A stretch of 64,000 nt of DNA from Arcicella sp034931005 (lineage in GTDB: Bacteria > Bacteroidota > Bacteroidia > Cytophagales > Spirosomataceae). Under the pieces are notes generated by a model. It did no database searches and was not told where the DNA came from. It saw nothing but the letters and a program-made list of their open reading frames with translations. Of this stretch, positions 1-8,901 are shown one piece after another. The stretch lies in contig NZ_JAYGIN010000001.1 in NCBI RefSeq assembly GCF_034931005.1, positions 186,001 to 250,000 of the forward strand, given 5' to 3'. Position 1 is the stretch's first letter, and every line of letters begins with the position of its first letter. A program made the position numbers and the translations under genes.

Positions 1-228
1 TCCAATAAATTTATTAATCAATATTGTTTTTCGAGATTGTAACTTTTGTTTCCAAAAATACACAGGGGCAACTGCTTTGAAATCCTCCTCTATAATGCCT
101 CCGTCCTTTAAAAGAATCGAAAAAGTAAACGCTTCATTTGCATCCTTCAGAAGTCGTAAAAATCGCAAAAGCAATATTTGAGCTCCTGCTCGATTGGCAT
201 CATGACTTACAAAAAGAATATTTTTCAT
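1..228 (-). CDS. Glycosyltransferase, N-terminal fragment (cut by window edge)
   Basis: Only the first 76 codons are in the window; the gene runs off the left edge. The ATG is at 226-228 on the minus strand. The protein begins MKNILFVSHDANRAGAQ and continues into a hydrophobic strand and an R-L-L-K helix. This is the usual N-terminal Rossmann strand and glycine/alanine-rich loop of GT-B (GT4-like) sugar transferases. It lies 72 bp downstream of another glycosyltransferase on the same strand, so both probably belong to a polysaccharide or glycan biosynthesis cluster that continues to the left. The family call rests on the N-terminus alone and is tentative. Confidence 0.5.
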   Translation of the reverse strand, partial: MKNILFVSHDANRAGAQILLLRFLRLLKDANEAFTFSILLKDGGIIEEDFKAVAPVYFWKQKLQSRKTILINKFIG

Positions 229-299
229 GTTTCAAAGTTAAGGTCAATAAAATAATGTGTACTACCGAATAATATTTTTTCCGAAAAACTTAGTCAATT

Positions 300-1124
300 T
301 CATCCGTTTTTCTCCAATTCTAATACTATTTGCTGATAATTGGCGATGGTTTTCTGTAAAAATCCTGAATACTTTGATTCAAAATACCCATCTAATTCTT
401 GAAACATTTCCATCCTATTCCGTAGAAAAAAAATATTTTGCGGCGTATGAATATTAGTCATACCACCACGATGTTTACGATAGCACCCCATACGTTGGGG
501 TAAATATTTAATTTTACCGTATTTAGCCACTTCAATGAAGATTCCTAAGTCACCACTTGCAGACTTCCACCACCATTTTGGCATACCATTGGTAAATACA
601 TTTCTTAAAACCGTACTGGCAGTTCCCAAGAACCACGATTTATCTTCTAATAAATCCGTAAGTAAAGATGTATCCCTGTGATTCTCTTCGTTAAAATCAT
701 GAGTTGGAGAATTATCTTCATAAATTACCGCAAGTTGATGATGACAAAGAGCATAATCTGGATTGTTATCTAAAAAATCGACCTGTTTTTGTAATTTAAA
801 AGGGTCAGTCCAAAAATCATCGCCTTCGCACAAAGCAATATATTCACCTTTACAAGCTCCAAAAAGAAACGCCACATTATTTTTCCCTCCTAATTCTTTT
901 GGAGAAGAAGGACCTAAATTTTCAGAATGCAAGAATGCTCGAATTTTATCGGGATATTTATCTACAAATTCTTGGATAACCAATTGATTTCCATCACTTG
1001 AAGCATCATCGCCAATCACAATTTCAAAGTCAAAATTGGTCTTTTGCATCAATGCACCTTCCAATGTTTTGGCAATAAATTTATGATGATTGAATGTAGG
1101 GATAAGGACGCTGAGTTTAGGCAT
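300..1124 (-). CDS. Family 2 glycosyltransferase (GT-A fold)
   Basis: A 274-residue GT2 enzyme that transfers a sugar from a nucleotide-sugar donor, probably at the cytoplasmic face during glycan assembly. It opens MPKLSVLIPTFNHHKF, the first beta strand and donor-binding loop of GT2. It then has the E-I-V-I-G-D-D-A-S-S-D-G strand near residues 34-44 and an E-G-D-D-F-W metal-binding DxD-type motif near 100-105. The open frame extends eight codons upstream to 1148, but the ATG at 1124 directly precedes the conserved strand and is preferred. The next gene downstream on the same strand is another glycosyltransferase. The acceptor and linkage cannot be read from the sequence. Confidence 0.9.
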   Translation of the reverse strand: MPKLSVLIPTFNHHKFIAKTLEGALMQKTNFDFEIVIGDDASSDGNQLVIQEFVDKYPDKIRAFLHSENLGPSSPKELGGKNNVAFLFGACKGEYIALCEGDDFWTDPFKLQKQVDFLDNNPDYALCHHQLAVIYEDNSPTHDFNEENHRDTSLLTDLLEDKSWFLGTASTVLRNVFTNGMPKWWWKSASGDLGIFIEVAKYGKIKYLPQRMGCYRKHRGGMTNIHTPQNIFFLRNRMEMFQELDGYFESKYSGFLQKTIANYQQIVLELEKNG

Positions 1125-1302
1125 TTTTACGTTTTGAAGACTACCCAAAATAAGTAAGTAGCCTCATTATTTGTGTATTTATACGTCAAAATTACAAATT
1201 TGATATAGGAAATATAAATATTTACCAAAGAAAAACGCTTAATTAAATAGTTTGTCAGTAATTTAGCACACGAATTTATTTCGCATAAAAAAACTGTATC
1301 AA

Positions 1303-2499
1303 ATGAATATTCACGAGTATCAAGCAAAAGACATTTTGAAAAGCTATGGTGTCCGCATTCAAGAAGGCATCGTGGTAGATACACCCGCATTGGCAGTTGA
1401 GGCTGCCCGTGAACTTACCGCCCGCACGGGTACTGGGTGGCACGTAATTAAGGCTCAAATTCACGCAGGTGGTCGTGGTAAAGGTGGTGGCGTTAAATTA
1501 GCTAAAAGCTTAGATGACGTTCGTCAAAAATCTGAAGAGATTTTGGGCATGCAATTAATTACACACCAAACTGGTCCAGAAGGTAAAAAAGTTAGCAAAG
1601 TTTTGATTGCTGAGGATGTATATTACCCAGGTCCTTCAGAGGTTAAAGAATATTACGTTTCTATTTTGTTAGACCGTGGTAAAGCTTGTAATGTTATCAT
1701 GGCATCAACTGAAGGTGGTATGGACATTGAAGAAGTGGCAGAACACTCTCCAGAAAAAATCATTAAAGAATGGATTGACCCAAGAGTTGGTTTACAACAA
1801 TTCCAAGCTCGTAAGGTTGCTTTTGCTTTAGGTTTATCGGGAGATGCTTTCAAAGAAATGGTGAAATTCATCAACGCTTTATATAAAGCTTACGTTGAAA
1901 CAGATTCATCAATGTTTGAAATCAACCCAGTGTTAAAAACTTCTGATAATAAAATTTTAGCGGTTGATGCGAAAGTAAACTTAGATGACAATGCTCTTTA
2001 CCGTCACGCTGATTTTATTCCATTACGTGATGTAACTGAGGAAGACCCATTAGAGGTTGAAGCTTCTGCAAACGATTTGAACTATGTAAAACTTGACGGT
2101 AACGTAGGTTGTATGGTTAATGGTGCAGGTTTAGCAATGGCTACGATGGATATCATCAAACTTTCAGGTGGTGAGCCCGCTAATTTCCTTGATGTTGGGG
2201 GAGGAGCAAATGCTAAAACTGTTGAAGCTGGTTTCCGTATTATCTTAAAAGACCCGAACGTTAAAGCTATTTTGATTAACATTTTCGGTGGTATTGTTCG
2301 TTGCGACCGTGTTGCTACGGGTGTTGTTGAGGCTTACAAAGCTATTGGTGATATTCCTGTACCGATTATTGTTCGTTTACAAGGTACAAATGCTGCTGAA
2401 GGTGCAAAAATCATTGACGAATCAGGCTTAAAAGTATATTCTGCTGTATTGTTGAAAGACGCTGCTACGAAAGTAGAAGAGGTTTTGGCGGCAATGTAG
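1303..2499 (+). CDS. sucC: Succinyl-CoA synthetase, beta subunit (ADP-forming)
   Basis: The 398-residue beta subunit of succinyl-CoA ligase, a TCA-cycle enzyme that couples succinyl-CoA cleavage to nucleotide triphosphate synthesis as an alpha/beta complex. The N-terminal ATP-grasp domain opens MNIHEYQAKDILKSYG and carries K50-A-Q-I-H-A-G-G-R-G-K-G-G-G-V-K. The C-terminal CoA-ligase domain has the G-G-I-V-R-C-D motif near residue 330 and a Q-G-T-N segment. Length matches the family. The alpha subunit gene sucD is not adjacent: sucC is a single-gene unit that converges on the M48 protease gene, with a bidirectional terminator between them. Confidence 0.97.
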   Translation: MNIHEYQAKDILKSYGVRIQEGIVVDTPALAVEAARELTARTGTGWHVIKAQIHAGGRGKGGGVKLAKSLDDVRQKSEEILGMQLITHQTGPEGKKVSKVLIAEDVYYPGPSEVKEYYVSILLDRGKACNVIMASTEGGMDIEEVAEHSPEKIIKEWIDPRVGLQQFQARKVAFALGLSGDAFKEMVKFINALYKAYVETDSSMFEINPVLKTSDNKILAVDAKVNLDDNALYRHADFIPLRDVTEEDPLEVEASANDLNYVKLDGNVGCMVNGAGLAMATMDIIKLSGGEPANFLDVGGGANAKTVEAGFRIILKDPNVKAILINIFGGIVRCDRVATGVVEAYKAIGDIPVPIIVRLQGTNAAEGAKIIDESGLKVYSAVLLKDAATKVEEVLAAM

Positions 2500-2772
2500 T
2501 TTGAAGATTAGATAATAGAGGTTAGAGAATAGATGATAGATTTTAGAGTATAAATTATTGATAACTTTAAAATCTCAATTAACAATAAAAAAGGAGCGAA
2601 ATTAATTTTCGCTCCTTTTTTGTTGTTAATTGAGACAGAAATTCATAAAAAAATCCCTCCACTATTCTCTAAAATCTATTCTCTATCACCTATTCTCTAT
2701 TATCTATTTTCTAAAATCTATTCTCTAAAATCTATTCTCTAATATTTATTCTCTATCATCTATTCTCTAAAA
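2500..2772. repeat. Degenerate AGAGAATAGAT-type simple repeats in inverted arrangement
   Basis: Both sides of the sucC terminator carry short degenerate repeats. At about 2504-2550 the plus strand reads units like TTAGAGAATAGATGATAG. At about 2655-2772 it reads the complement, CTATTCTCTAAAATCTATTCTC and variants. The segment at about 2520-2537 can pair with 2755-2771. The motif is related to the ATTAGAG array at 25459-25556. Confidence 0.75.
2587..2622. terminator. Bidirectional intrinsic terminator between sucC and the M48 gene
   Basis: A hairpin with arms AAAAAAGGAGCGAAA and TTTCGCTCCTTTTTT around a TTAA-type loop. A run of A on the left and a run of T on the right allow termination in both directions, as expected between two convergent genes. 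Confidence 0.85.
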
Positions 2773-3624
2773 TTAAAATCTACCATTTGACCCACTTTTA
2801 CTTGAAGCGTTATAATATTTCATCGCTTCGCCCATTCGACTTTTAATATCTGAAATACGTTGTTGGTCGGAAGGGTGAGTTGACATCCAAACTGGGGTTT
2901 TTGCTCCGCCAGAATTGGCAGCCATACGTCCCCAAAAGTTTACAGCTTCCATTGGATTATACCCAGCCATTGACATAAATATTAACCCCAAATGGTCAGC
3001 TTCCGACTCTTGATAACGCCCATGAGCCATCATTCCTAATTGAGCTCCAATTGGTGCAGCAACGCCAAAAACGTTATTCCAAAGGTTTTGAGTTGCATTA
3101 GGTTTATCTTTTAAGGCAACACCCAAGCCAATTTGCCCTGCTACTAAAAGTCCTTGTGCCAACATTCCTTGACTCATACGTTCTGAACCGTGTTTTGCGA
3201 TAGCATGAGAAACTTCGTGACCCATTACTACGGCAAGCCCTGTTTCGGTTTGCGTGATTGGAAGAATTCCAGTATAAACCACCATTTTTCCACCTGGCAT
3301 ACACCAAGCATTTACTTGATTGCTCTGCACCAATTCAGTCTGCCACTGATAACCTTTTAAATAATCAGCATTACCCGTTGATTCAAAATATGATTGAGCC
3401 GCACGAGCAATTTTATCCCCAACACGTTTTACCATTGCCGCTTGTTGAGAATTAGCAGGTACAACTTTACTGGTATCCAAAAACTGTTTATAACTGGTAA
3501 ATGCCATCGCATTCATTTCGTCATCAGAAACTAATAATAACTGATTTCTACCAGATAAAGGCACTTTTGTACACGCCCACAAAGTAGTTAGGAGAATTAC
3601 TCCATAAAAAATGACTCTCTTCAT
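2773..3624 (-). CDS. M48-family metalloprotease, lipoprotein
   Basis: A 283-residue Zn protease of the M48 (Oma1/BepA/LoiP-like) family. The signal peptide MKRVIFYGVILLTTLWAC ends in a lipobox with Cys18, so the mature protein is lipid-anchored in the periplasm. The catalytic motif H136-E-V-S-H140 and the downstream E-S-E-A-D zinc-ligand motif near 206-210 are intact. Relatives act in outer-membrane protein quality control. The frame extends 12 codons upstream to 3660, but the ATG at 3624 starts a canonical lipoprotein signal and is preferred. It is a single gene, convergent with sucC and divergent from the FAH-family gene. Confidence 0.93.
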   Translation of the reverse strand: MKRVIFYGVILLTTLWACTKVPLSGRNQLLLVSDDEMNAMAFTSYKQFLDTSKVVPANSQQAAMVKRVGDKIARAAQSYFESTGNADYLKGYQWQTELVQSNQVNAWCMPGGKMVVYTGILPITQTETGLAVVMGHEVSHAIAKHGSERMSQGMLAQGLLVAGQIGLGVALKDKPNATQNLWNNVFGVAAPIGAQLGMMAHGRYQESEADHLGLIFMSMAGYNPMEAVNFWGRMAANSGGAKTPVWMSTHPSDQQRISDIKSRMGEAMKYYNASSKSGSNGRF

Positions 3625-3850
3625 TTTAATATTCCGTTTAAGGTATTCATTTTGTTTCAATCAAAGATATTTCGCTAATATCCACAATTGAGACGTAAAA
3701 ATCATAAAAAGGTTCTAAATTTCTATAATTTCGAGGTAATTTTGTTTAATAAAGTCTCATTTAGATATTTTCATTAATTCTTTATGTGCAATCCTAACAA
3801 AAAACTATGCCATTCAAAACTTTGGCGAATTACTTTATAAACGACGAAAT

Positions 3851-4462
3851 ATGAAAATCTTGTGCATTGGGCGAAATTATGCCGACCATATTGCTGAACT
3901 AAATAATGAAAGACCTTCTGAACCCGTTATTTTCTTAAAGCCTGATACTGCCATTATTAAGGATAATGAGCCTTTTTACCACCCTGATTTTTCAAATGAT
4001 ATTCATCACGAAGTAGAACTTGTATTGAAAATCAACAAAATTGGTAAGAATATAGAAGCTAAATTTGCTCATAAATATTATGACGAAATTGGTATCGGTA
4101 TTGATTTCACCGCTCGTGATGTTCAAGCAAGATTGAAAGAAAAAGGTTTACCATGGGAAAAAGCGAAAGCATTTAACGGCTCTGCTCCTATTTCAAATTT
4201 TGTTCAAAAAAGCAAATTTGAGGATTTAAAAAAACTGAACTTTCATTTAGAAATTAACGGGGAAACTCGTCAGCAAGGAAACACAGAAATGATGCTTTGG
4301 AATTTTGATGAAATCATTGCCGAAATTTCAAAATACTTTACTCTAAAAACAGGAGATTTAATTTTTACAGGAACACCTTCAGGCGTTGGAGCAGTAAAAA
4401 TTGGGGATAAATTGACAGCATTTATAGAAGATACGGAAATGCTTTCTTTTGAAGTGAAGTAA
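3851..4462 (+). CDS. Fumarylacetoacetate hydrolase (FAH) family protein
   Basis: A 203-residue single-domain FAH-family protein beginning MKILCIGRNYADHIAELNN. It carries the typical metal-binding E-x-E segment (H-H-E-V-E-L-V-L near residue 55-65), a G-I-D-F-T-A-R-D-V-Q segment and the C-terminal L-I-F-T-G-T-P-S-G-V-G motif. Relatives hydrolyse or decarboxylate acylpyruvates or oxaloacetate, or isomerise catabolic dioates. Substrate cannot be assigned here. A TAATTTTG box at 3737-3744 resembles a Bacteroidota -7 element, but I see no good -33 partner. The M23 peptidase gene follows 56 bp downstream and may be cotranscribed. Confidence 0.9.
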   Translation: MKILCIGRNYADHIAELNNERPSEPVIFLKPDTAIIKDNEPFYHPDFSNDIHHEVELVLKINKIGKNIEAKFAHKYYDEIGIGIDFTARDVQARLKEKGLPWEKAKAFNGSAPISNFVQKSKFEDLKKLNFHLEINGETRQQGNTEMMLWNFDEIIAEISKYFTLKTGDLIFTGTPSGVGAVKIGDKLTAFIEDTEMLSFEVK

Positions 4463-4518
4463 TTATATCGAAGCCGTTTAAACTTTCGTTACCATTTTTT
4501 TAATATTAAAGTACAACT

Positions 4519-6534
4519 TTGAAAAAATTAATAAATATTATATTTCTAAGTCTAATTTACCTAAGTATTCAGGCTCAGAAACCTCAACTAACCTATCCTA
4601 AAGGCTATTTTTTATTTCCGATAAACCCAAATCAACAGAATTATTTAGCGGGTGGAATGGGAGATTTGCGTTCCGACCATTTTCATGCAGGAATTGATAT
4701 AAAAACGCAAGGAAGAGAAGGACTTCCTGTCTATGCAACAGGTGACGGATATATTTCAGAAGTACGTGTACAGACGAGCGGATATGGAAATGTAATTTTT
4801 ATTACTCACCCCAATGGTTTCGTTTCAGTTTATGGACACTTGAAAACTTTTTCGGAACCTTTAGCGAGTTATGTACGAAAAAAACGCCTCGAAAGTCAGA
4901 CATTTGAAATAAAACTTAATCTTAAACCCGAAGAATTTGAAGTTGCCAGAGGACAAATCATTGGGCTTTCTGGAAATACTGGCGGTTCGGCAGGTCCACA
5001 TTTACACTTCGAGATTAGAGATGTAATCAATAATATTTTGAATCCACTCAATTTTGGGTTTCCAGAAATTAAAGATAATCTCCCTCCTATTTTCCAACAA
5101 TTAATTATAAAAACACTTAGTACCGATTCTCGAATTAATGGTGCATTCGGCAAACAATTATTTTATCCAACCAAGATTGGTAATGCTTATTCGCTAAACA
5201 ACGAAATTTATGCAAACGGTGAATTAGGACTTGAATTATTAGCCGTTGATAAAATGAATGGCACTAACAATTCAAATGGGCTTTCATGTGTGGAACTTTT
5301 TGTGGATGGGGTTGAGCAATATTATTCTCATTTAGAGCAGTTCCCGAATGATGTTTCTCACGACATTAACGTCCATAATGACTACGCCCATGAACAAATG
5401 AAAGGACAGAGGTTTCAGAAGTTATTTCAGGAGGATGGAAATGACAAACTTCAAATCTATAAACCGTCATTAACAAAAGGAAAAATTAAAATTACTGATG
5501 GAAAAACGCATCAAATTACTATAAAAATTTGGGATACTTTTGAGAACAGCACCGTGTTGAACTTTACAATTAAAGGTGAAAAGAAAGAAGGTTCAACCAC
5601 CATTAGCCCCAATAATTTACCAGTATTGTTTAACCAGTCTATTGAAGATAACACACTAATAATCAAAGCACATAACCTAAAGACTGTCAACTCTGTAGCG
5701 AGCTTAAAATTCGCTAAATCTACAATAGATTTACCAATAAATTATGTTAAAAACAATGAAGCGGTGTATCTTTGGGACTTGAAAAAGAGTTTACCCGACT
5801 CAATTATTATTGATGGAGTTTCAAAAGCGACAAATTTTAGAAAAGTAATTGTTCCAAATATTGATTATGCTTTTGAATCAGATGGCTTAGACATCAACTT
5901 TGAGTATAAATCTTTGTACGATACACTTTATTTGCAAACTGAAGAAGTAGGAAATAAATTAAAAATCGGAGAAGTAACCCTACCGCTAAAAGGTAAAATT
6001 GATGTTATTTACACACCCAATTTTCAGTATATTTTACCTGATAAAACTTCTATCTATCACCTGTTTAAAAATGTTAAATCATTCTTAAAAACAGTTTGGA
6101 ATGGCAATAAAGCATCTTTCAGTACCAAACGTTTAGGTGATTTTATTGTATTAGTTGATACGATACCTCCAAAGGCGAGTATGATGAAGAAAACACCAGA
6201 TGATATTCAAATACGAATTGGAGATAATCTTTCTGGAATCAGGAGTTTCAAAGCTTTTGTCAATAATGAATATATCTTAACAGACTACGATGCAAAACGC
6301 TCGTTATTATGGTCTGTAAAAGCTGATTCATCACAGAGATTTTACGGAAAATTAAGGTTAGAATTAGAAGATAATCAAGGGAATAAGAGTGCTTTTGAAG
6401 CCAACATTGATACGGTAAGAATTTTACCCAAAACAATCGTCAAAAAAGTAGCTAAAACGAAAAAAAATGAACTTAAAAATAGGCGACAAAGCCCCAAACT
6501 TCGAACAGAAAGACCAAAACGGAAACATCGTTAA
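4519..6534 (+). CDS. M23-family peptidase, secreted, with anomalous C-terminal tail
   Basis: A 671-residue exported protein with a TTG start and signal peptide MKKLINIIFLSLIYLSIQAQ. The LytM/M23 domain has the first Zn ligands H56-x-x-x-D60 (F-H-A-G-I-D), G-H-L near 107, and H161-L-H163 (P-H-L-H-F-E-I-R). It probably cleaves peptidoglycan cross-bridges or regulates a hydrolase. The rest is beta-rich and has no domain I recognise. The last 20 or so residues are very basic and overlap bcp by 68 bp. The run of eight A at 6460-6467 is suspicious: nine A would end the protein as K-K-K-stop with TGA overlapping the bcp ATG. The native end is probably near 6469. Confidence 0.9.
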   Translation: MKKLINIIFLSLIYLSIQAQKPQLTYPKGYFLFPINPNQQNYLAGGMGDLRSDHFHAGIDIKTQGREGLPVYATGDGYISEVRVQTSGYGNVIFITHPNGFVSVYGHLKTFSEPLASYVRKKRLESQTFEIKLNLKPEEFEVARGQIIGLSGNTGGSAGPHLHFEIRDVINNILNPLNFGFPEIKDNLPPIFQQLIIKTLSTDSRINGAFGKQLFYPTKIGNAYSLNNEIYANGELGLELLAVDKMNGTNNSNGLSCVELFVDGVEQYYSHLEQFPNDVSHDINVHNDYAHEQMKGQRFQKLFQEDGNDKLQIYKPSLTKGKIKITDGKTHQITIKIWDTFENSTVLNFTIKGEKKEGSTTISPNNLPVLFNQSIEDNTLIIKAHNLKTVNSVASLKFAKSTIDLPINYVKNNEAVYLWDLKKSLPDSIIIDGVSKATNFRKVIVPNIDYAFESDGLDINFEYKSLYDTLYLQTEEVGNKLKIGEVTLPLKGKIDVIYTPNFQYILPDKTSIYHLFKNVKSFLKTVWNGNKASFSTKRLGDFIVLVDTIPPKASMMKKTPDDIQIRIGDNLSGIRSFKAFVNNEYILTDYDAKRSLLWSVKADSSQRFYGKLRLELEDNQGNKSAFEANIDTVRILPKTIVKKVAKTKKNELKNRRQSPKLRTERPKRKHR

Positions 6535-6916
6535 GTTATCTGATTTTGAGGGTAAAAAAGTAGTTTTATACTTTTATCCAAAAGATGATACTCCAGGTTG
6601 TACCGCACAAGCTTGTAACCTAAATGAAAACTTAACAAACCTTAATGCAAAAGGTTTTGAAATTATTGGCGTAAGTGTTGATGGTGAAAAAGCTCATCAA
6701 AAGTTCATCAAAAAATACGATTTGAAATTCACTTTGCTTTCAGATGAAGACCACCAAATGGTAGAAACCTATGGTGTTTGGGTTGAAAAATCAATGTATG
6801 GAAAAACTTATATGGGTACTGCTCGCACAACTTTCATTATTGATGAACAAGGAATCATCACAGACATCATCAGTAAAATTGACACTAAAAACCATACGCA
6901 ACAGATTATTGCTTAA
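6467..6916 (+). CDS. bcp: Thioredoxin-dependent thiol peroxidase (BCP/PrxQ peroxiredoxin)
   Basis: A 149-residue peroxiredoxin of the BCP/PrxQ group that reduces H2O2 and organic hydroperoxides with electrons from thioredoxin. The motif Y-P-K-D-D-T-P-G-C45-T-A-Q-A-C50 contains the peroxidatic Cys45 and, five residues on, resolving Cys50, the atypical 2-Cys arrangement. Length is normal. The ATG at 6467 sits inside the annotated end of the M23 gene. The natural arrangement was probably an ATGA stop/start overlap, which implies translational coupling. Confidence 0.95.
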   Translation: MNLKIGDKAPNFEQKDQNGNIVKLSDFEGKKVVLYFYPKDDTPGCTAQACNLNENLTNLNAKGFEIIGVSVDGEKAHQKFIKKYDLKFTLLSDEDHQMVETYGVWVEKSMYGKTYMGTARTTFIIDEQGIITDIISKIDTKNHTQQIIA

Positions 6917-7006
6917 CTTATAAAATGCTTCGGCATCAAACATTGTCTTTTATTTCTTTACCCTCTTGAGAAACCATTGGGGAACTTTATTTTAATCAAA
7001 TTACAA

Positions 7007-7864
7007 ATGCAAATTACTGAATTACAAGGAGTTGCGTCACAAGTGAGACGTGACATTGTTAGACAAGTACACGCTTGTCAGTCTGGACACCCAGGTGGGT
7101 CGTTAGGTTGTGCCGATTTGTTAGTTGGTCTATATTTTGACCAAATGAAACTTAAATCTAATCCAGACGGCACAAAAATCTTTGATATGGACGGTATCGG
7201 TGAAGACCTTTTCTTCTTATCAAACGGACACATTTCTCCCGTATTCTACTCGGTATTGGCACGTTCGGGATACTTTGCTGCTTCAGAATTAGCAACATTT
7301 CGTAAATTAAATTCTCGTCTTCAAGGACACCCAACAACGCACGAACACCTTGAAGGTATTCGTATTGCTTCAGGTTCATTGGGACAAGGAATGTCAGTAG
7401 CAATTGGTGCTGCACAAGCCAAAAAATTGAACGGTGATGATTCATTAGTATTTGTATTAATGGGTGACGGTGAGCAAAACGAAGGTCAAGTTTGGGAAGC
7501 AGCAATGTACGCACCGCACCATAAAGTTGACAATTTAGTTGCTGTTATCGACTTCAACGGTCAGCAAATTGATGGGCCAACTGATAAAGTAATGAACAAC
7601 CGTGATTTAGGGGCAAAATATGCTGCTTTTGGTTGGAATATCATGAAAATGAACGGAAACGATATGGCTGACGTAGTGAAAGTTTTAGCTGAAGCACGTG
7701 AGTTTTCTGGAAATGGACAACCAACAATGATTTTGATGACAACCGAAATGGGTGCTGGCGTTGATTTTATGATGGGTTCTCACAAATGGCACGGTGTTGC
7801 TCCAAACGATGAGCAATTAGCGGCTGCTTTAGCTCAACTACCTGAGACTTTGGGAGATTATTAA
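7007..7864 (+). CDS. Transketolase, N-terminal (TPP pyrophosphate-binding) subunit
   Basis: The first half of a split transketolase (pentose phosphate pathway), 285 residues. It has H28-P-G-G-S-L-G, the L-S-N-G-H75 motif and the TPP-binding G153-D-G-E-Q-N-E-G with a downstream F-N-G. The frame opens at a TTG (6977), but the ATG at 7007, starting MQITELQGVA, fits the family better. In most bacteria with a split enzyme the C-terminal half follows immediately. Here it starts 1.6 kb later, with two unrelated genes in between. Both halves are intact, so activity is probably preserved as a heteromer if expression remains balanced. Confidence 0.93.
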   Translation: MQITELQGVASQVRRDIVRQVHACQSGHPGGSLGCADLLVGLYFDQMKLKSNPDGTKIFDMDGIGEDLFFLSNGHISPVFYSVLARSGYFAASELATFRKLNSRLQGHPTTHEHLEGIRIASGSLGQGMSVAIGAAQAKKLNGDDSLVFVLMGDGEQNEGQVWEAAMYAPHHKVDNLVAVIDFNGQQIDGPTDKVMNNRDLGAKYAAFGWNIMKMNGNDMADVVKVLAEAREFSGNGQPTMILMTTEMGAGVDFMMGSHKWHGVAPNDEQLAAALAQLPETLGDY

Positions 7865-7887
7865 TCCAAAAATAAAAAATTAGCATT

Positions 7888-8901
7888 TTGAAAATCAAAA
7901 AATTACATATCAAAAACTTTAAATCTATTGCAGATTTAGAAATCATTGAACCCAACCCATTTACGGTCTTTGTTGGACCGAATGGGTCTGGGAAAAGTAA
8001 TATTTTTGAGGCGTTGGAGTTTTTTTGCTCTTCATTAGATGTTTCAATAAAGTTAAAGCTTTTTGGAGGAGAAGAAGAGCTAAAATCATTTAGAAATAAT
8101 GATATTCAATATCAATACTTTTATTCGATAGAGACAGATACTTTCGTTACAAACACAACTGGTCAGTATTTTTCAAAAAAGGATTTGGAAGAAAACCCTC
8201 ATTCTTTCAGAGTGCTTAGTTTATCAAATGTTACAACAAGTGAAAAGACAGAATTAGAAGAGAAATTAATAGAGATTTTTAATGAAGGTTTTTCGAGAGT
8301 ATTTGTCTCAAATCAAAAAATCGAAAAGTTGCCATTTTCGGATTCATCTAAATTAAATCTTTCAACTTCAAATCTTGAAAAAGTATTAAAAAGAATTTTA
8401 AAAGATTCACTTCTTAGGGAAGAAATATCAGACTGGCTTTCTTTATTTATTCCTGGATTTGAAAGGGTAGAAGTAATTTCAAGTGAATTAAGCGGTACAG
8501 ACACTTTAGTAATATATGAAAAGGGGACTGACAGACCTTTCACTAAAAATTTACTTTCAGACGGTACTTATAATATCCTTGCTCTTTTAACAGCGGTTTT
8601 CCAATCTGATGAACCACAATTTTTGTGCATAGAAGAACCAGAAAATGGACTCAATCCAAAAGTAATAAAAGAATTAGTAGGTCTTTTTAGATATGCTTGT
8701 GAAGAAAAAGGTCATTATATTTGGCTTAATACGCATTCTCAGTCGTTGGTTTCACAATTAGAACCTCATGAAATTATTTTAGTCAATAAGAAAGAAGGTG
8801 AAACAAAGGTAAAGCAATTAAAGAAAGATCTGAATCTTTATGGATTACCAATGGACGAAGCATGGCTTTCCAATGCTCTTGGAGGTGGGCTTCCATGGTA
8901 A
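7888..8901 (+). CDS. ABC/OLD-type AAA ATPase (probable defence-cassette ATPase)
   Basis: A 337-residue SMC/RecF-like ATPase of the AAA_15/AAA_21 type, with a TTG start and N-terminus MKIKKLHIKNFKSI, typical of OLD and RecF. Visible motifs are Walker A G30-P-N-G-S-G-K36-S-N, a signature-like L-L-S-D-G-T near 222-226, Walker B L-C-I-E-E-P-E-N-G-L-N-P near 246-257 and an N-T-H-S-Q switch histidine near 281. It overlaps the TOPRIM-like partner by 7 bp, so translation is coupled. ATPase plus TOPRIM pairs are known from OLD/Gabija-like, PARIS and AbiL anti-phage systems. The gene sits between the transketolase halves and looks more AT-rich than they do, suggesting horizontal acquisition. Confidence 0.85.
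   Translation: MKIKKLHIKNFKSIADLEIIEPNPFTVFVGPNGSGKSNIFEALEFFCSSLDVSIKLKLFGGEEELKSFRNNDIQYQYFYSIETDTFVTNTTGQYFSKKDLEENPHSFRVLSLSNVTTSEKTELEEKLIEIFNEGFSRVFVSNQKIEKLPFSDSSKLNLSTSNLEKVLKRILKDSLLREEISDWLSLFIPGFERVEVISSELSGTDTLVIYEKGTDRPFTKNLLSDGTYNILALLTAVFQSDEPQFLCIEEPENGLNPKVIKELVGLFRYACEEKGHYIWLNTHSQSLVSQLEPHEIILVNKKEGETKVKQLKKDLNLYGLPMDEAWLSNALGGGLPW

Noticed and set aside
1127..1464. Minus-strand ORFs over the sucC start and its upstream region
   Set aside because: They are shadows of sucC or unconserved AT-rich sequence without recognisable protein features.
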